Shown one piece after another: positions 11,245-20,208 of a DNA stretch of 64,000 nucleotides. Position 1 is the first letter of the stretch, and each line of letters begins with the position of its first letter. Below the pieces are notes generated by a model. The model was not told the origin of the DNA. It was given only the letters and a program-made list of their open reading frames with translations, and ran no database searches. Origin of the DNA: Paucimonas lemoignei (GTDB lineage Bacteria > Pseudomonadota > Gammaproteobacteria > Pseudomonadales > Pseudomonadaceae); assembly GCA_900475325.1 (NCBI GenBank), contig LS483371.1, positions 868,001-932,000 of the forward strand, in the 5' to 3' direction. The translations under genes were made by a program, and so were the position numbers.

Positions 11245-13740
11245 ATGCCTGACTTGCTTGACCACTACCCAGTGTTCCCGGGTACCTATCACGAAATGCT
11301 TGATGCCAGCGGCGCTGTTCGTCCGCATTGGCAGCGCCTGTATGAGCATCTGCAACGCAGCACCCCAGCGCAGTTGATTCAGCGTCAGGCGCTATTGGCT
11401 CGGCAAATTCAGGAAAACGGCGTCACTTATAACGTCTATGCCGACCCCAAGGGCGCGGATCGGCCGTGGGAGCTGGATCTGCTGCCGCATTTGATTCCGG
11501 CCCAGGAGTGGCAGCAAGTTGCGGCAGGCATCGCGCAACGTGGCCGCCTGCTCAATGCCGTACTGGCCGACCTTTATGGCCCGCAAACCCTGATCGCCAA
11601 CGGCCTGCTGCCTGCCGAGCTGGTATTTGGCCACAACAACTTCCTGTGGCCATGCCAGGGTGTGGTCCCGCCTGAAGGCACTTTCCTGCACATGTACGCC
11701 GTGGACCTGGCGCGCACGCCCGATGGCCGCTGGTGGGTCACGGCGGATCGTACCCAGGCGCCGTCCGGTGCCGGTTATGCGCTGGAGAACCGGCAAATCG
11801 TGTCCCGGGCTTTTCCGGACACCTACCGGGATTTGCAGGTTCAGCACCTGTCCGGGTTTTTTCGTTCGTTGCAGGAGACCCTGGCGCGCCAGGCTCCGGC
11901 GAACAACGAAACCCCTTTGGTCGTATTGCTGACGCCGGGTCGTTTCAACGAAAGCTATTTCGAACACCTCTATCTGGCACGCCAACTGGGCTATCCGCTG
12001 GTTGAAGGCGGTGATTTGACCGTGCGTGATGCAACGGTCTATCTGAAAACCCTCAGCGGCCTGCGCCGGGTTCACGCGATCATGCGCCGTCTGGACGATG
12101 ACTTCTGCGACCCGCTGGAATTGCGCACCGATTCGGCGCTGGGCGTTCCCGGCCTGCTGGAGGCGGTGCGTCAAGGCCGGGTGCTGGTCGCCAATGCGCT
12201 GGGTAGCGGCGTTCTTGAATCGCCGGGCCTGTTGGGCTTTCTGCCGAAAATCTGTCAGCACCTGTTTGGCGAGGACCTGATACTGCCATCCGTTGCGACT
12301 TGGTGGTGCGGTGAGCCGCCGGTTCTGGCCGAAGCCTTGGCCAAGCTGCCTGAATTGCTCATCAAGCCCGCTTTCCCTTCCCAGAGCTTCGCGCCAGTGT
12401 TTGGCCGGGACTTGAGCGAAGGGCAACGCGAAGCCCTGGCCGCGCGCATGCAGGCGCGGCCTTACGCCTACGTCGCCCAGGAACTGGCGCAGCTGTCCCA
12501 TGCACCGATCTGGCAACCCGACGGCGAGCAATTGCAGCCTCGGGCCATTGGCATGCGCGTGTATGCCGTGGCCAGCAACGACGGTTATCGCGTATTGCCC
12601 GGTGGCCTGACCCGGGTTGCTGCCGAAGCCGACGCCGATGTGGTGTCGATGCAGCGTGGCGGGGCGAGCAAGGACACCTGGGTGCTGGGTGAACTGTCCC
12701 AGGCTGGTGAGCCGTGGAAGGGCCAACGCACTCTGGGCGTGCATGACCTGATCCGCCGCGATCCGTACTTACCGTCACGGGTGGTAGAGAACCTGTTCTG
12801 GTTCGGCCGTTATTGCGAACGCTGCGACAACAGCGCCCGTCTGCTGCGCATCATGCTGGCCCGTTACGTGGACGGTGACGATCCTGTGGCCCTTGAGGCC
12901 GCCGTGGCGCTGGGTGAGCGCCTGAACCTGCTGCCTGACGAGGAGGAGGGTGGCGAACTGCATGAGCGGCTGCTGGCGGCGCTTCTCGGCGAAGACTGGC
13001 CGTTCAGCCTGCGTGCCAATCTGCAGCGTCTGCAATGGGCAGCGTCGCAAGTGCGCGGCAAGCTGTCCCGGGAGAACTGGCAGGCCCTGGTCGAACTGCA
13101 GCGCGAAGCCATGGACCTGGAAAGCAAAGAGCCTGATTTCGGCGAACTGCTGGATTTCCTCAATCGCCTGGTGATGTCCCTGGCGGCGCTGTCCGGCTTT
13201 GCCCTGGACGACATGACCCGCGATGAAGGCTGGCGCTTTCTGATGATTGGCCGGCGTGTCGAGCGTCTGAAATTTCTCAGTACCAGCCTCGCGGCCTTCC
13301 TGCGTGGCGTGGCCGCAACCGATCAGGCGGGTCTGGAATGGCTGTTGGAGCTGGGTAACAGCAGCATTACTTACCGCTCCCGTTACCTGGCCGTGCCGCA
13401 ATTGATCCCGGTGCTGGACTTGCTCTTGCTCGACGATCAAAACCCCCACGCCGTGCTGTTCCAGCTCAAGCTGGTGTCGCGCTCGCTCAACCGCCTGAAC
13501 GAAGACTTCGGCGCGCCGCGAGACGCAAGCCTAGGCACAATGGTTCGGCGCCTGTCGAGCTTCGACCTGAGTTGCCTGGAGAATCCCTTGTTTGGTGAAA
13601 GCGGTCTGCGGGCAGCGCTCGACGGCCTTGCCGATTTACTGCAAGCCATTGGCGATGCCAGTGGGCAGGTGTCTGATCGCCTGGCCCTGCGCCACTTTGC
13701 CCATGTCGATGACGTCAGCCAGCGCACGGTGTCCGTCTGA
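11245..13740 (+). CDS. Circularly permuted ATP-grasp / alpha-E fusion protein
   Basis: 831 residues. About residues 60-500 resemble the circularly permuted ATP-grasp type 2 proteins (DUF404/407), with blocks such as YADPKGADRPWELD, ELVFGHNNFLWPC, ALGSGVLESPGL and GMRVYAV. From about residue 511 (SRVVENLFWFGRYCERCDNSARLLR region) the sequence becomes the helical alpha-E domain. In many bacteria these are two separate genes; here they are one polypeptide. An ATP-dependent carboxylate-amine ligase role is inferred from the ATP-grasp fold. The stop codon overlaps the next start by one base (TGATG), implying translational coupling with the transglutaminase at 13740. Confidence 0.92.
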   Translation: MPDLLDHYPVFPGTYHEMLDASGAVRPHWQRLYEHLQRSTPAQLIQRQALLARQIQENGVTYNVYADPKGADRPWELDLLPHLIPAQEWQQVAAGIAQRGRLLNAVLADLYGPQTLIANGLLPAELVFGHNNFLWPCQGVVPPEGTFLHMYAVDLARTPDGRWWVTADRTQAPSGAGYALENRQIVSRAFPDTYRDLQVQHLSGFFRSLQETLARQAPANNETPLVVLLTPGRFNESYFEHLYLARQLGYPLVEGGDLTVRDATVYLKTLSGLRRVHAIMRRLDDDFCDPLELRTDSALGVPGLLEAVRQGRVLVANALGSGVLESPGLLGFLPKICQHLFGEDLILPSVATWWCGEPPVLAEALAKLPELLIKPAFPSQSFAPVFGRDLSEGQREALAARMQARPYAYVAQELAQLSHAPIWQPDGEQLQPRAIGMRVYAVASNDGYRVLPGGLTRVAAEADADVVSMQRGGASKDTWVLGELSQAGEPWKGQRTLGVHDLIRRDPYLPSRVVENLFWFGRYCERCDNSARLLRIMLARYVDGDDPVALEAAVALGERLNLLPDEEEGGELHERLLAALLGEDWPFSLRANLQRLQWAASQVRGKLSRENWQALVELQREAMDLESKEPDFGELLDFLNRLVMSLAALSGFALDDMTRDEGWRFLMIGRRVERLKFLSTSLAAFLRGVAATDQAGLEWLLELGNSSITYRSRYLAVPQLIPVLDLLLLDDQNPHAVLFQLKLVSRSLNRLNEDFGAPRDASLGTMVRRLSSFDLSCLENPLFGESGLRAALDGLADLLQAIGDASGQVSDRLALRHFAHVDDVSQRTVSV

Positions 13741-14633
13741 TGAGCGCCCATTACCAGATTTTTCACGACACCCACTACAAGTACGACAGCCCGGTTTCCC
13801 TGGCCCAACAGCTGGCGCATCTCTGGCCACGCCCAAACCCCTGGCAGCGCTGCACCGAGCAGCAACTGTTGATCAGCCCGATCCCGACCATTCGCCGGGA
13901 TGAGTTCGATGTGTTTGGCAACCCGCTGACGCGGCTGGCGTTTGAACGACCCCACGATGAGCTGCAGGTCAACGCGCGTCTGCAGGTTGAAGTGCTGGAA
14001 CGTCCGCAGCTGGATTTCCAACAATCCCCGGCCTGGGAGAGCATCCGCAACGCAATGATGTACAGCACCCGGCCCATGACAGCCGACATTCTCGAAGCCT
14101 GCCGCTATCGGTTCGAGTCGCCGTACGTGCATCTCAAGCAGTCGTTCATCGAGTTCTCGGCCGATTGCTTCGTGCCGGGTCAGCCGTTGATGCGTTGCGT
14201 GCAGGCGTTGATGGAAAAGATATTCACCGAGTTCACCTTCGACGGTGAGGCGACCCAGGTAGCAACGCCGTTGGTGGAGGTGCTGGAAACCCGTCGCGGC
14301 GTCTGCCAGGACTTCGCCCACCTGATGCTGGCCTGCCTGCGTTCACGGGGCTTGTCGGCGCGTTATATCAGCGGCTATCTGCTGACACAGCCACCGCCAG
14401 GGCAACCACGGCTGATCGGCGCCGATGCGTCGCATGCGTGGGTGTCGGTGTTTTGCCCGGTGCTGGGCTGGGTGGATTTTGATCCGACCAACAATGTGCA
14501 GCCTGCGCTGGAGCACATCAGCCTTGCGTGGGGGAGGGACTTTTCGGATGTTTCGCCGTTGCGCGGGGTGATTCTGGGCGGCGGTAGCCACGACCCGGAC
14601 GTGCAGGTGACAGTGATGCCGATTGAAATGTGA
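13740..14633 (+). CDS. Transglutaminase-like cysteine protease family protein
   Basis: 297 residues. It has the transglutaminase N-terminal beta region (HYQIFHDTHYKYDSPV) and a core with a likely triad of C189 (RRGVCQDFAH), H232 (ADASHAWVSVF) and D246 (LGWVDFDPTN). No signal peptide, so probably cytoplasmic. Its start overlaps the stop of the ATP-grasp/alpha-E gene. The arrangement of two transglutaminase-like proteins, DUF2126 and ATP-grasp/alpha-E suggests that a peptide-like amide is made and trimmed or transferred by this set. That is inference from family co-occurrence. Eukaryote-type crosslinking is less likely than peptidase or acyl-transfer activity. Confidence 0.92.
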   Translation: MSAHYQIFHDTHYKYDSPVSLAQQLAHLWPRPNPWQRCTEQQLLISPIPTIRRDEFDVFGNPLTRLAFERPHDELQVNARLQVEVLERPQLDFQQSPAWESIRNAMMYSTRPMTADILEACRYRFESPYVHLKQSFIEFSADCFVPGQPLMRCVQALMEKIFTEFTFDGEATQVATPLVEVLETRRGVCQDFAHLMLACLRSRGLSARYISGYLLTQPPPGQPRLIGADASHAWVSVFCPVLGWVDFDPTNNVQPALEHISLAWGRDFSDVSPLRGVILGGGSHDPDVQVTVMPIEM

Positions 14634-14648
14634 GAGGTACTGCGGATC

Positions 14649-14736
14649 TGTGGGAGCGAATTCATTCGCGAAGGCAGTGTGTCAGATGTTGATGTTTTTC
14701 TGGTATGGCCCCTTCGCGAATGAATTCGCTCCCACA
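14649..14736. repeat. REPIN, GGGAGCGAATTCATTCGCG family
   Basis: Inverted arms at 14649-14674 and 14711-14736 around a short loop, between convergent genes. Confidence 0.85.
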
Positions 14737-14798
14737 CTGTCAGGGCAGGGCCTTTCACAACCGATGCTGTCCGCCGCAGAAGCGACGGACTTTTCAGA

Positions 14799-14996
14799 TC
14801 AGCTCGCTGGCTTGTCTTCAGTCATCGCCTGATCAGCCTGCGGCGCGTCGTCAGCAGGCTCCTGGCCTTCAACAGTTTCGCCTTCAGCGTTGGTTTCGGC
14901 CAAGGCAGCATTCTTGCGCTGTAGCTTTTCCTCTTTCTTCTGCTCTTTGGCCAGATCTCTCTGACGTTTGGCGAAGGAGTAATTAGGTTTAGCCAT
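14799..14996 (-). CDS. Small highly charged protein, 65 aa
   Basis: Starts at the ATG at 14996, preceded by AGAGGAT. An upstream in-frame ATG at 15074 is less likely because the conserved-looking sequence begins MAKPNYSFAKRQRDLAK. The N-terminal half is strongly basic and Lys/Glu-rich (KEQKKEEKLQRK, a probable helix). The C-terminal half is acidic and low in complexity. Short proteins with this N-terminus occur widely in Pseudomonas without a known function, from recall. There is no membrane segment. RNA or nucleic-acid association would fit the basic helix, but nothing here proves it. Confidence 0.7.
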   Translation of the reverse strand: MAKPNYSFAKRQRDLAKEQKKEEKLQRKNAALAETNAEGETVEGQEPADDAPQADQAMTEDKPAS

Positions 14997-15127
14997 GGGC
15001 GATCCTCTGTTCAGACTGGAAATGCCGCCATTCTGCCTGAGAACCGTCCCGGACACACGGCGTTGTGTGTCCAATGGTCCAAAGGCTTAATTTCCGGCCT
15101 CAGGCTTTCGTCATTTATTGGCGCTGA

Positions 15128-15214
15128 TTACGCCGCCGATTCCCTGGCATCACAACCACTGGCGGCGCTGGCGTAAGTGGCGAGCAGGTTACGGAAAAAG
15201 CTATTGAGCACCAT
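15128..15214 (-). CDS. Possible 28-residue small protein
   Basis: A short open frame starts with an ATG at 15214, preceded by AAGGAATC at good spacing, and ends in TAA at 15128. The peptide begins MVLNSFFRNLLATYAS, has one cysteine (GCDARES) and ends ESAA. The gap 14997-15402 otherwise shows nothing coding. The good ribosome-binding site and amphipathic start make it plausible, but it could be chance. Confidence 0.35.
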   Translation of the reverse strand: MVLNSFFRNLLATYASAASGCDARESAA

Positions 15215-15402
15215 GATGATTCCTTGCTGATGAGCTGCGATGGCTCATGGTGCGCGGATAGCCAATGGCTGGCTGTTTGATTCTATCGATGACCCTGATA
15301 GCCAGACGCCACTGAGCCTTGTTGACGCAGGTCATTGGAACCTGACCGGACATCAGGCACTCTCTCACGCAATGATCAAACTACCTGCCCTGGAGATTCC
15401 CC

Positions 15403-15849
15403 ATGATTCGCAAGCTTGTTGCTGTTTCCCTGCTGACGTTGGCCAGTGGTCATCTGCTGGCAGCCGAATGCAGCGTGACGGTCGATTCCACCGACCAGAT
15501 GATGTTCAACACCAAGGCCATCGAAATCGATAAAAGCTGCAAGACCTTCACCGTCAATCTTGAGCACTCCGGAAGCTTGCCAAAGACCGTCATGGGGCAT
15601 AACTGGGTATTGAGCAAAGAAGCTGACATGAATGGCATCGCCAGCGATGGCATGAGCCAGGGCGCTGACAAGGACTACCTGAAAGCCGACGACACCCGGA
15701 TCATTGCCCACACCAAACTGATCGGCGCTGGCGAAAAGGACTCGGTGACTTTCGACGTTTCCAAACTTGATCCGGCCGAGAAGTACCAGTTCTTCTGCAC
15801 CTTCCCGGGCCACATCAGCCTGATGAAAGGCGCGCTGACCCTCAAGTAA
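15403..15849 (+). CDS. azu: Azurin precursor
   Basis: 148 residues: a 20-residue Sec signal peptide ([11 protein letters not shown]... ending LLA) and a 128-residue mature blue-copper protein starting AECSV. In mature numbering the type 1 copper ligands fall where expected: H46 (MGHNW), C112, H117 and M121 in the [14 protein letters not shown] segment. C3 and C26 form the usual disulfide. Azurin is a periplasmic electron carrier, linked in Pseudomonas to nitrite reductase/denitrification and redox stress. It is monocistronic, with a REPIN downstream. I saw no convincing Anr box upstream. Confidence 0.98.
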   Translation: MIRKLVAVSLLTLASGHLLAAECSVTVDSTDQMMFNTKAIEIDKSCKTFTVNLEHSGSLPKTVMGHNWVLSKEADMNGIASDGMSQGADKDYLKADDTRIIAHTKLIGAGEKDSVTFDVSKLDPAEKYQFFCTFPGHISLMKGALTLK

Positions 15850-15915
15850 GCAGGGCGGTGTGTGGGGCCTGAACTCCGGGAGGTTCTGTGCTTGCCTGCA
15901 AGGGAGTGTATCGAC

Positions 15916-16005
15916 GTGGGACCGGCTTCAGCCGGGAAGAGGCCAGTACATCCGACACCTTTGTGTCTTATGTAATGCCGCCTTCCCGGCTAAAGCCGGT
16001 CCCAC
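15916..16005. repeat. REPIN, GGGACCGGCTTTAGCCGGG family
   Basis: Inverted arms at each end, one with the CTTCAGCC variant, lying between the convergent azu and nadE. Confidence 0.85.
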
Positions 16006-16035
16006 AGAATTGCATCCCCAGCAGACCCATTCCCA

Positions 16036-16863
16036 TCAAGGCGCGTACGGCAATTCCCGCTTGTGCTGGGTCTTGGTGTAGGTGTCGCAGATGATCTTGA
16101 ACGCCTCGTCACGCACCGGCTCGCCGTGCAGGAAGGCGTCGATCTCGGCGTAAGTCACCCCGTGTGACGCTTCGTCCGGCTTGCCCGGCATCAGGTCTTC
16201 CAGGTCGGCAGTGGGGACTTTTTCCACCAGCGATTCCGGCGCACCAAAATGCCGGGCAATTGCCCGAACCTGATTCTTCACCAGTCCGCTCAGCGGTGCC
16301 AGATCGCAGGCGCCGTCGCCGAATTTGGTAAAGAAGCCCATCACCGCTTCCGCCGCATGGTCGGTACCGATCACCAGCCCCTGATGCGCACCCGCGATGG
16401 TGTACTGCGCCACCATACGCATGCGCGCCTTGGTGTTGCCGAGCACGAAATCCACCGCGCCAGCATGCTGGCCTTCAAACGACTTGATCTCGGTGGCCAG
16501 CGCTTTTACCGCACCGCCGATGTTCACCGTGTGGCGCACGTCGGGGTTGATGAAGTCCACCGAGGCCTGGGCTTCGTGCTCATCGTGTTGCACCAGATAC
16601 GGCAGGCGCACGGCAATGAACTGGTAGCTGGTGTCGCCAGTGCTGCTGCGCAGCTCTTCAACCGCGCGCTGGGCCAGCAGGCCGGCAGTCAGCGAGTCGA
16701 CGCCACCGCTGATGCCCAGGACCAGGGTCTTGAGCCGGGCATTAGTCAGGCAGTCCTGAATGAAAACGATACGCCGGGCCACTTCAGCCTGCAGAGCATT
16801 GTCATCGGCGAAGGGTGGTTGGACCTTGAGCTGTTCAGCAATCTGGAGCTGTACGGCTTGCAT
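16036..16863 (-). CDS. nadE: NH3-dependent NAD+ synthetase
   Basis: 275 residues. It converts nicotinate adenine dinucleotide, ATP and ammonia to NAD+ in the cytoplasm. The ATP-pyrophosphatase P-loop SGGVDS is at residues 52-57. There is no N-terminal nitrilase domain, so this is the short ammonia-dependent form. The conserved [20 protein letters not shown] and PTADLE segments are present. AAAGGAG precedes the ATG. It lies 57 bases downstream of pncB on the same strand, so the two form a nicotinate-salvage operon: PncB makes nicotinate mononucleotide and NadE performs the last amidation. Confidence 0.97.
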   Translation of the reverse strand: MQAVQLQIAEQLKVQPPFADDNALQAEVARRIVFIQDCLTNARLKTLVLGISGGVDSLTAGLLAQRAVEELRSSTGDTSYQFIAVRLPYLVQHDEHEAQASVDFINPDVRHTVNIGGAVKALATEIKSFEGQHAGAVDFVLGNTKARMRMVAQYTIAGAHQGLVIGTDHAAEAVMGFFTKFGDGACDLAPLSGLVKNQVRAIARHFGAPESLVEKVPTADLEDLMPGKPDEASHGVTYAEIDAFLHGEPVRDEAFKIICDTYTKTQHKRELPYAP

Positions 16864-16919
16864 GATTCACTCCTTTGTAGGGGGTAACAAATAGGTGACC
16901 AATGGTTCAGCGCCGCAGA

Positions 16920-18119
16920 TCAATCCGCGACTTTGAACACATGGCGCAGGTAAGAAACGAAATTCGGGTCCTTGCATTGCGTCTTGCCCGGCTCATCAGA
17001 GATTTTTGCTACGGGTTGACCTGCACAGGCGGTCATTTTCAGCACGATGCTCATGGGCTCGACGCCTGGAATGTCTGCAGTCAGGTTAGTGCCGATTCCG
17101 AAGCTGACATTGATGCGACCCCGTAATGCGCGAAATATTTCCAGCGCCTTGGGCAATGTCAGGCCATCGGAGAACACCAGGGTCTTGCTCATCGGATCGA
17201 TCCCGAGCTTGCGGTAATGCAGGATGCATTTTTCGGCCCACTTCACCGGGTCGCCGGAATCATGGCGCAACCCGTCAAACAGCTTGGCGAAATACAGATC
17301 GAAATCGCGCAGGAAGGCATCGGTGGTGATGCAGTCCGTCAGGGCGATGCCCAGCAACCCACGGTATTCATGGACCCAGCAATCGAGGGCAGCACTCTGG
17401 CTGTCGATCAGCCGAGGGCCCAGTTGCTGATGGGCCATGATCCATTCGTGTGCCATGGTGCCCAGGGGTTTGAGGTCGAACTTGCGCGCCAGGTGCACAT
17501 TGCTGGTGCCGACGAACTGGCCGGGGAAATCTCGCTTGAGCACCTCGACCACTTCTTCCTGAACCCGATAGGAGAAACGCCGACGGGTGCCGAAGTCGGC
17601 GACTTTCAACGCGGCCAGTTCTTCGGCATCAGCGTTGGCGGTCAGCCAGTCGAACTTGCGGTGCAGCTGATCCCGCGCCTGGCTGAGCAGGATTTCGGGG
17701 TGACGGTTGCGGTTGCGCACCTCGCTGACAATCGCCAGCACCGGGACCTCGAACAGGATCACGTGCAGCCATGGCCCTTGCAGACGGATGCACAGTTGAT
17801 CGTCTTCGATGGTGGTTGTGACATAACGGGTGTTGAACCGGAACAAGCCCAGAAAGCGCAGGAAATCCGGCTTCATGAAGTTGATGCGCTCCAGGAAATT
17901 CAGCTCCTGAGCGTTCAGTGACAAATCGCAGAGTTGTTTGATTTGCTGCTGAATCTCACCCAGATAGGGGCGCAGATCCTCGCCATTGCGGCAGCGAAAC
18001 TCCCACTCAACGTCGACGTTGGGGTAGTTGTGCAGCACCGCCTGCATCATGCTCAGCTTGTACAGATCGGTGTCGAGCAAACTTTGCACGATGCGATTGG
18101 AGAAAGCGCTCTCGCTCAT
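16920..18119 (-). CDS. pncB: Nicotinate phosphoribosyltransferase
   Basis: 399 residues from the ATG at 18119 (GGAG seven bases upstream); an in-frame ATG at 18158 lacks support. The length matches the E. coli enzyme (400). Family blocks include [47 protein letters not shown] and RHDSGDP. It catalyses the ATP-stimulated condensation of nicotinate with PRPP, the entry step of the Preiss-Handler salvage route. It is first in the operon with nadE. Confidence 0.97.
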   Translation of the reverse strand: MSESAFSNRIVQSLLDTDLYKLSMMQAVLHNYPNVDVEWEFRCRNGEDLRPYLGEIQQQIKQLCDLSLNAQELNFLERINFMKPDFLRFLGLFRFNTRYVTTTIEDDQLCIRLQGPWLHVILFEVPVLAIVSEVRNRNRHPEILLSQARDQLHRKFDWLTANADAEELAALKVADFGTRRRFSYRVQEEVVEVLKRDFPGQFVGTSNVHLARKFDLKPLGTMAHEWIMAHQQLGPRLIDSQSAALDCWVHEYRGLLGIALTDCITTDAFLRDFDLYFAKLFDGLRHDSGDPVKWAEKCILHYRKLGIDPMSKTLVFSDGLTLPKALEIFRALRGRINVSFGIGTNLTADIPGVEPMSIVLKMTACAGQPVAKISDEPGKTQCKDPNFVSYLRHVFKVAD

Positions 18120-18296
18120 TGGGTCGCTCCAGCAGGACCGGCCGCCAGACGCGGCCAAACGAAGTGTGAATCACGTGTCACAGGCGTCCCGTGGCAGAGC
18201 CATCGAGCGACCGTTGCGTTTGTTTTTGACATGGCCGACATAATGCCAGCGCAGGCGGGGGTGGGGGCAGATTTCTTTGGCGGGCGTATGTCTGGC

Positions 18297-18378
18297 CTGG
18301 AGCTGACCGAGGTTACGAGGGCTGCGAAGACGGTTGGCCTGACACACCGCCGTTCGCAGCCTTCGGCAGCTCCTACAG
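18297..18378. repeat. REPIN, family C variant, right-facing copy of an inverted pair
   Basis: One arm is a standard family C motif; the other is a variant containing GAGCTGACCGAGGTTACG. The reverse complement of the same variant element is at 20112-20193, on the other side of the gene at 18390-19910. Confidence 0.8.
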
Positions 18379-18389
18379 GGAGAGGCCTT

Positions 18390-19910
18390 CTACTGCACTA
18401 CCGCAACCTCTGGATATTCCAGCACGAACTTGCCTCGTGGCGTTTGATCGCGGAAGCGTTCCATGACGGTCTTGAGCTTTTTCACCGATTCGGCATCCGT
18501 TGCGTAATAGAAAACCTGTTGCGACGCTGTGGATGCCTTTGGAATGGTCAGTCTCATGTGGGCGACTTCAATCCAGTTCTTTGGAATATCGGGAAACCAT
18601 TCGGCATAGACCACAGCGTAGTGCACATCCTTTTCAGCCATCAGGGTGCTCATCCACTCCACGCTGGTTTCGGTTTTGCGATAGTTCAGCGCCTGAATGC
18701 TGCCCAGGCCCCACAGATCAAGGATGTACTGATCGCCGTAGAGCGCCACCAGGCCGAGGTCGTTTACGGCAACGGGCTCATGAAGATCACGAACGATCAT
18801 CGAGGTGGAATATTGCTGGTTGTAAATCGCCGCCGAGGCCAGGGGCACGCTGAGCGTTGAGTTGACCAGTGTCGCAAAGGCCACTGGCAGCATCGCGAAC
18901 AGGGCCGTCATGTGCTGCTCGCGCATCCGCGCCTGGCAGGCATGCAGCGCAAATACCCCGACGAACACCAGCCAGTACACTTCATAGCGGCCAAACCAGC
19001 CCCAACGACCAAACAGCGTGTGCAGCACGGTGACGGTGATCAGCATCAGGATCAGCGGTTTTCTGTCGAAGTACAGCGCGCAGATGAATAACTGGATAAG
19101 GATGACCCAGCCATATTTATCGCTCTGGCTCAGGACATTGAAAATCAGCGCGGGCAGGCCGGCCATATTCGTTTTGGCGATCACCGACGAGGGCACGTAG
19201 CCAAGGCCAAGATGATGCAGGAACAACGAAAAGCCGATGACCAGCGCCAGCAGGATTGCCGTGCTGATCAGTGCCGCGCGACGCTCGCCGAGATAAAACA
19301 GATAAGCCAGAACCGGGATGGAAACCGCCAAACCTTCATAGCGGGTCAATGGCAGCAGGATCAGCGCCAGGTAAATCGTCGTCGGTGTAATCGCTTTCCC
19401 GCCAAATTCCTTGTTCAGCACCGCGCAGGCGATCAGTGTCACCAGGTAGACCTGCAGCGAATGCTCCATCCCGGTGAATATCAGGCCGTAGAAGTTGGTT
19501 GCCAGGCAGAACCCGCCGAGGATAATCAGTTTGTTGAGCGCGCGGGTATCGGTCAGGAGTTTGCTGAACAGGGAGAGGGTCAGGTAGGCGAAGATCAGGT
19601 TCAAGGCGAAGGGGGCGTAGACCATCGCGCCGCCAAACACGGCGAAGGGCGCGAGGATGAACGGCCAGAGAATGCTCGAAGAGGGCGCGGAAAACTCGTT
19701 GGGATTGATCCCGTAGTGGCCGACGAAGATCTGTTTGGCCAGGGCGATATGGATGTAGGGATCATCCAGGGTGTAAATGAACATGCCGTGGTTGTTGATC
19801 ATGATCGCCAGGGTGATCAGCACCACGGGAATGACCAGCAACAGTGCGTTGATGTGACGATCGCTGAGCCAGGGCAATGAACGCGTCGCTGCGACTTGAT
19901 CTGCTTGCAT
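18390..19910 (-). CDS. Polytopic membrane protein, GT-C glycosyltransferase-like
   Basis: 506 residues from the ATG at 19910; another in-frame ATG at 19961 gives 523, and neither has a clear ribosome-binding site. About ten hydrophobic helices cover residues 20-370, followed by a ~130-residue soluble C-terminal domain. After the first helix is a TLDDPYIH motif. An Asp-Asp pair in the first periplasmic loop is typical of GT-C transferases using polyprenyl-phosphate sugars. The sequence GMEHSL after helix 4 also fits that class. Substrate unknown. The gene stands alone between pncB and a LysR gene and is bracketed by inverted copies of one REPIN variant. Confidence 0.75.
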   Translation of the reverse strand: MQADQVAATRSLPWLSDRHINALLLVIPVVLITLAIMINNHGMFIYTLDDPYIHIALAKQIFVGHYGINPNEFSAPSSSILWPFILAPFAVFGGAMVYAPFALNLIFAYLTLSLFSKLLTDTRALNKLIILGGFCLATNFYGLIFTGMEHSLQVYLVTLIACAVLNKEFGGKAITPTTIYLALILLPLTRYEGLAVSIPVLAYLFYLGERRAALISTAILLALVIGFSLFLHHLGLGYVPSSVIAKTNMAGLPALIFNVLSQSDKYGWVILIQLFICALYFDRKPLILMLITVTVLHTLFGRWGWFGRYEVYWLVFVGVFALHACQARMREQHMTALFAMLPVAFATLVNSTLSVPLASAAIYNQQYSTSMIVRDLHEPVAVNDLGLVALYGDQYILDLWGLGSIQALNYRKTETSVEWMSTLMAEKDVHYAVVYAEWFPDIPKNWIEVAHMRLTIPKASTASQQVFYYATDAESVKKLKTVMERFRDQTPRGKFVLEYPEVAVVQ

Positions 19911-20111
19911 GGTGTATTCGTCCGCTCGTGGGTATGGACGGGGTGACCACAACGCAGACATCGCGAAATATCAGGTTACAACCCTAGGGTTCGGGAAATA
20001 TAGGCAGCGCTGAGCGGCGCAGATAGCCATAAAAATCTATGCCCATCGAGCGTGCGGACGAAAACATGGCGTCAGGAATTGGTTAATGAATGGGAGCTGC
20101 CTGGCAGACCC

Positions 20112-20193
20112 TGTAGGAGCTGCCGAAGGCTGCAAACATCGGAGTGTCAGGCAGGTCGCCTTCGCAGCCCTCGTAACCTCGGTCAGCTCCAGG
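20112..20193. repeat. REPIN, family C variant, left-facing copy of an inverted pair
   Basis: Nearly identical to the reverse complement of 18297-18378, including the unusual GAGCTGACCGAGGTTACG arm that no other family C copy in the window has. Confidence 0.8.
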
Positions 20194-20208
20194 TCCGTAG
20201 TGCGCCTT

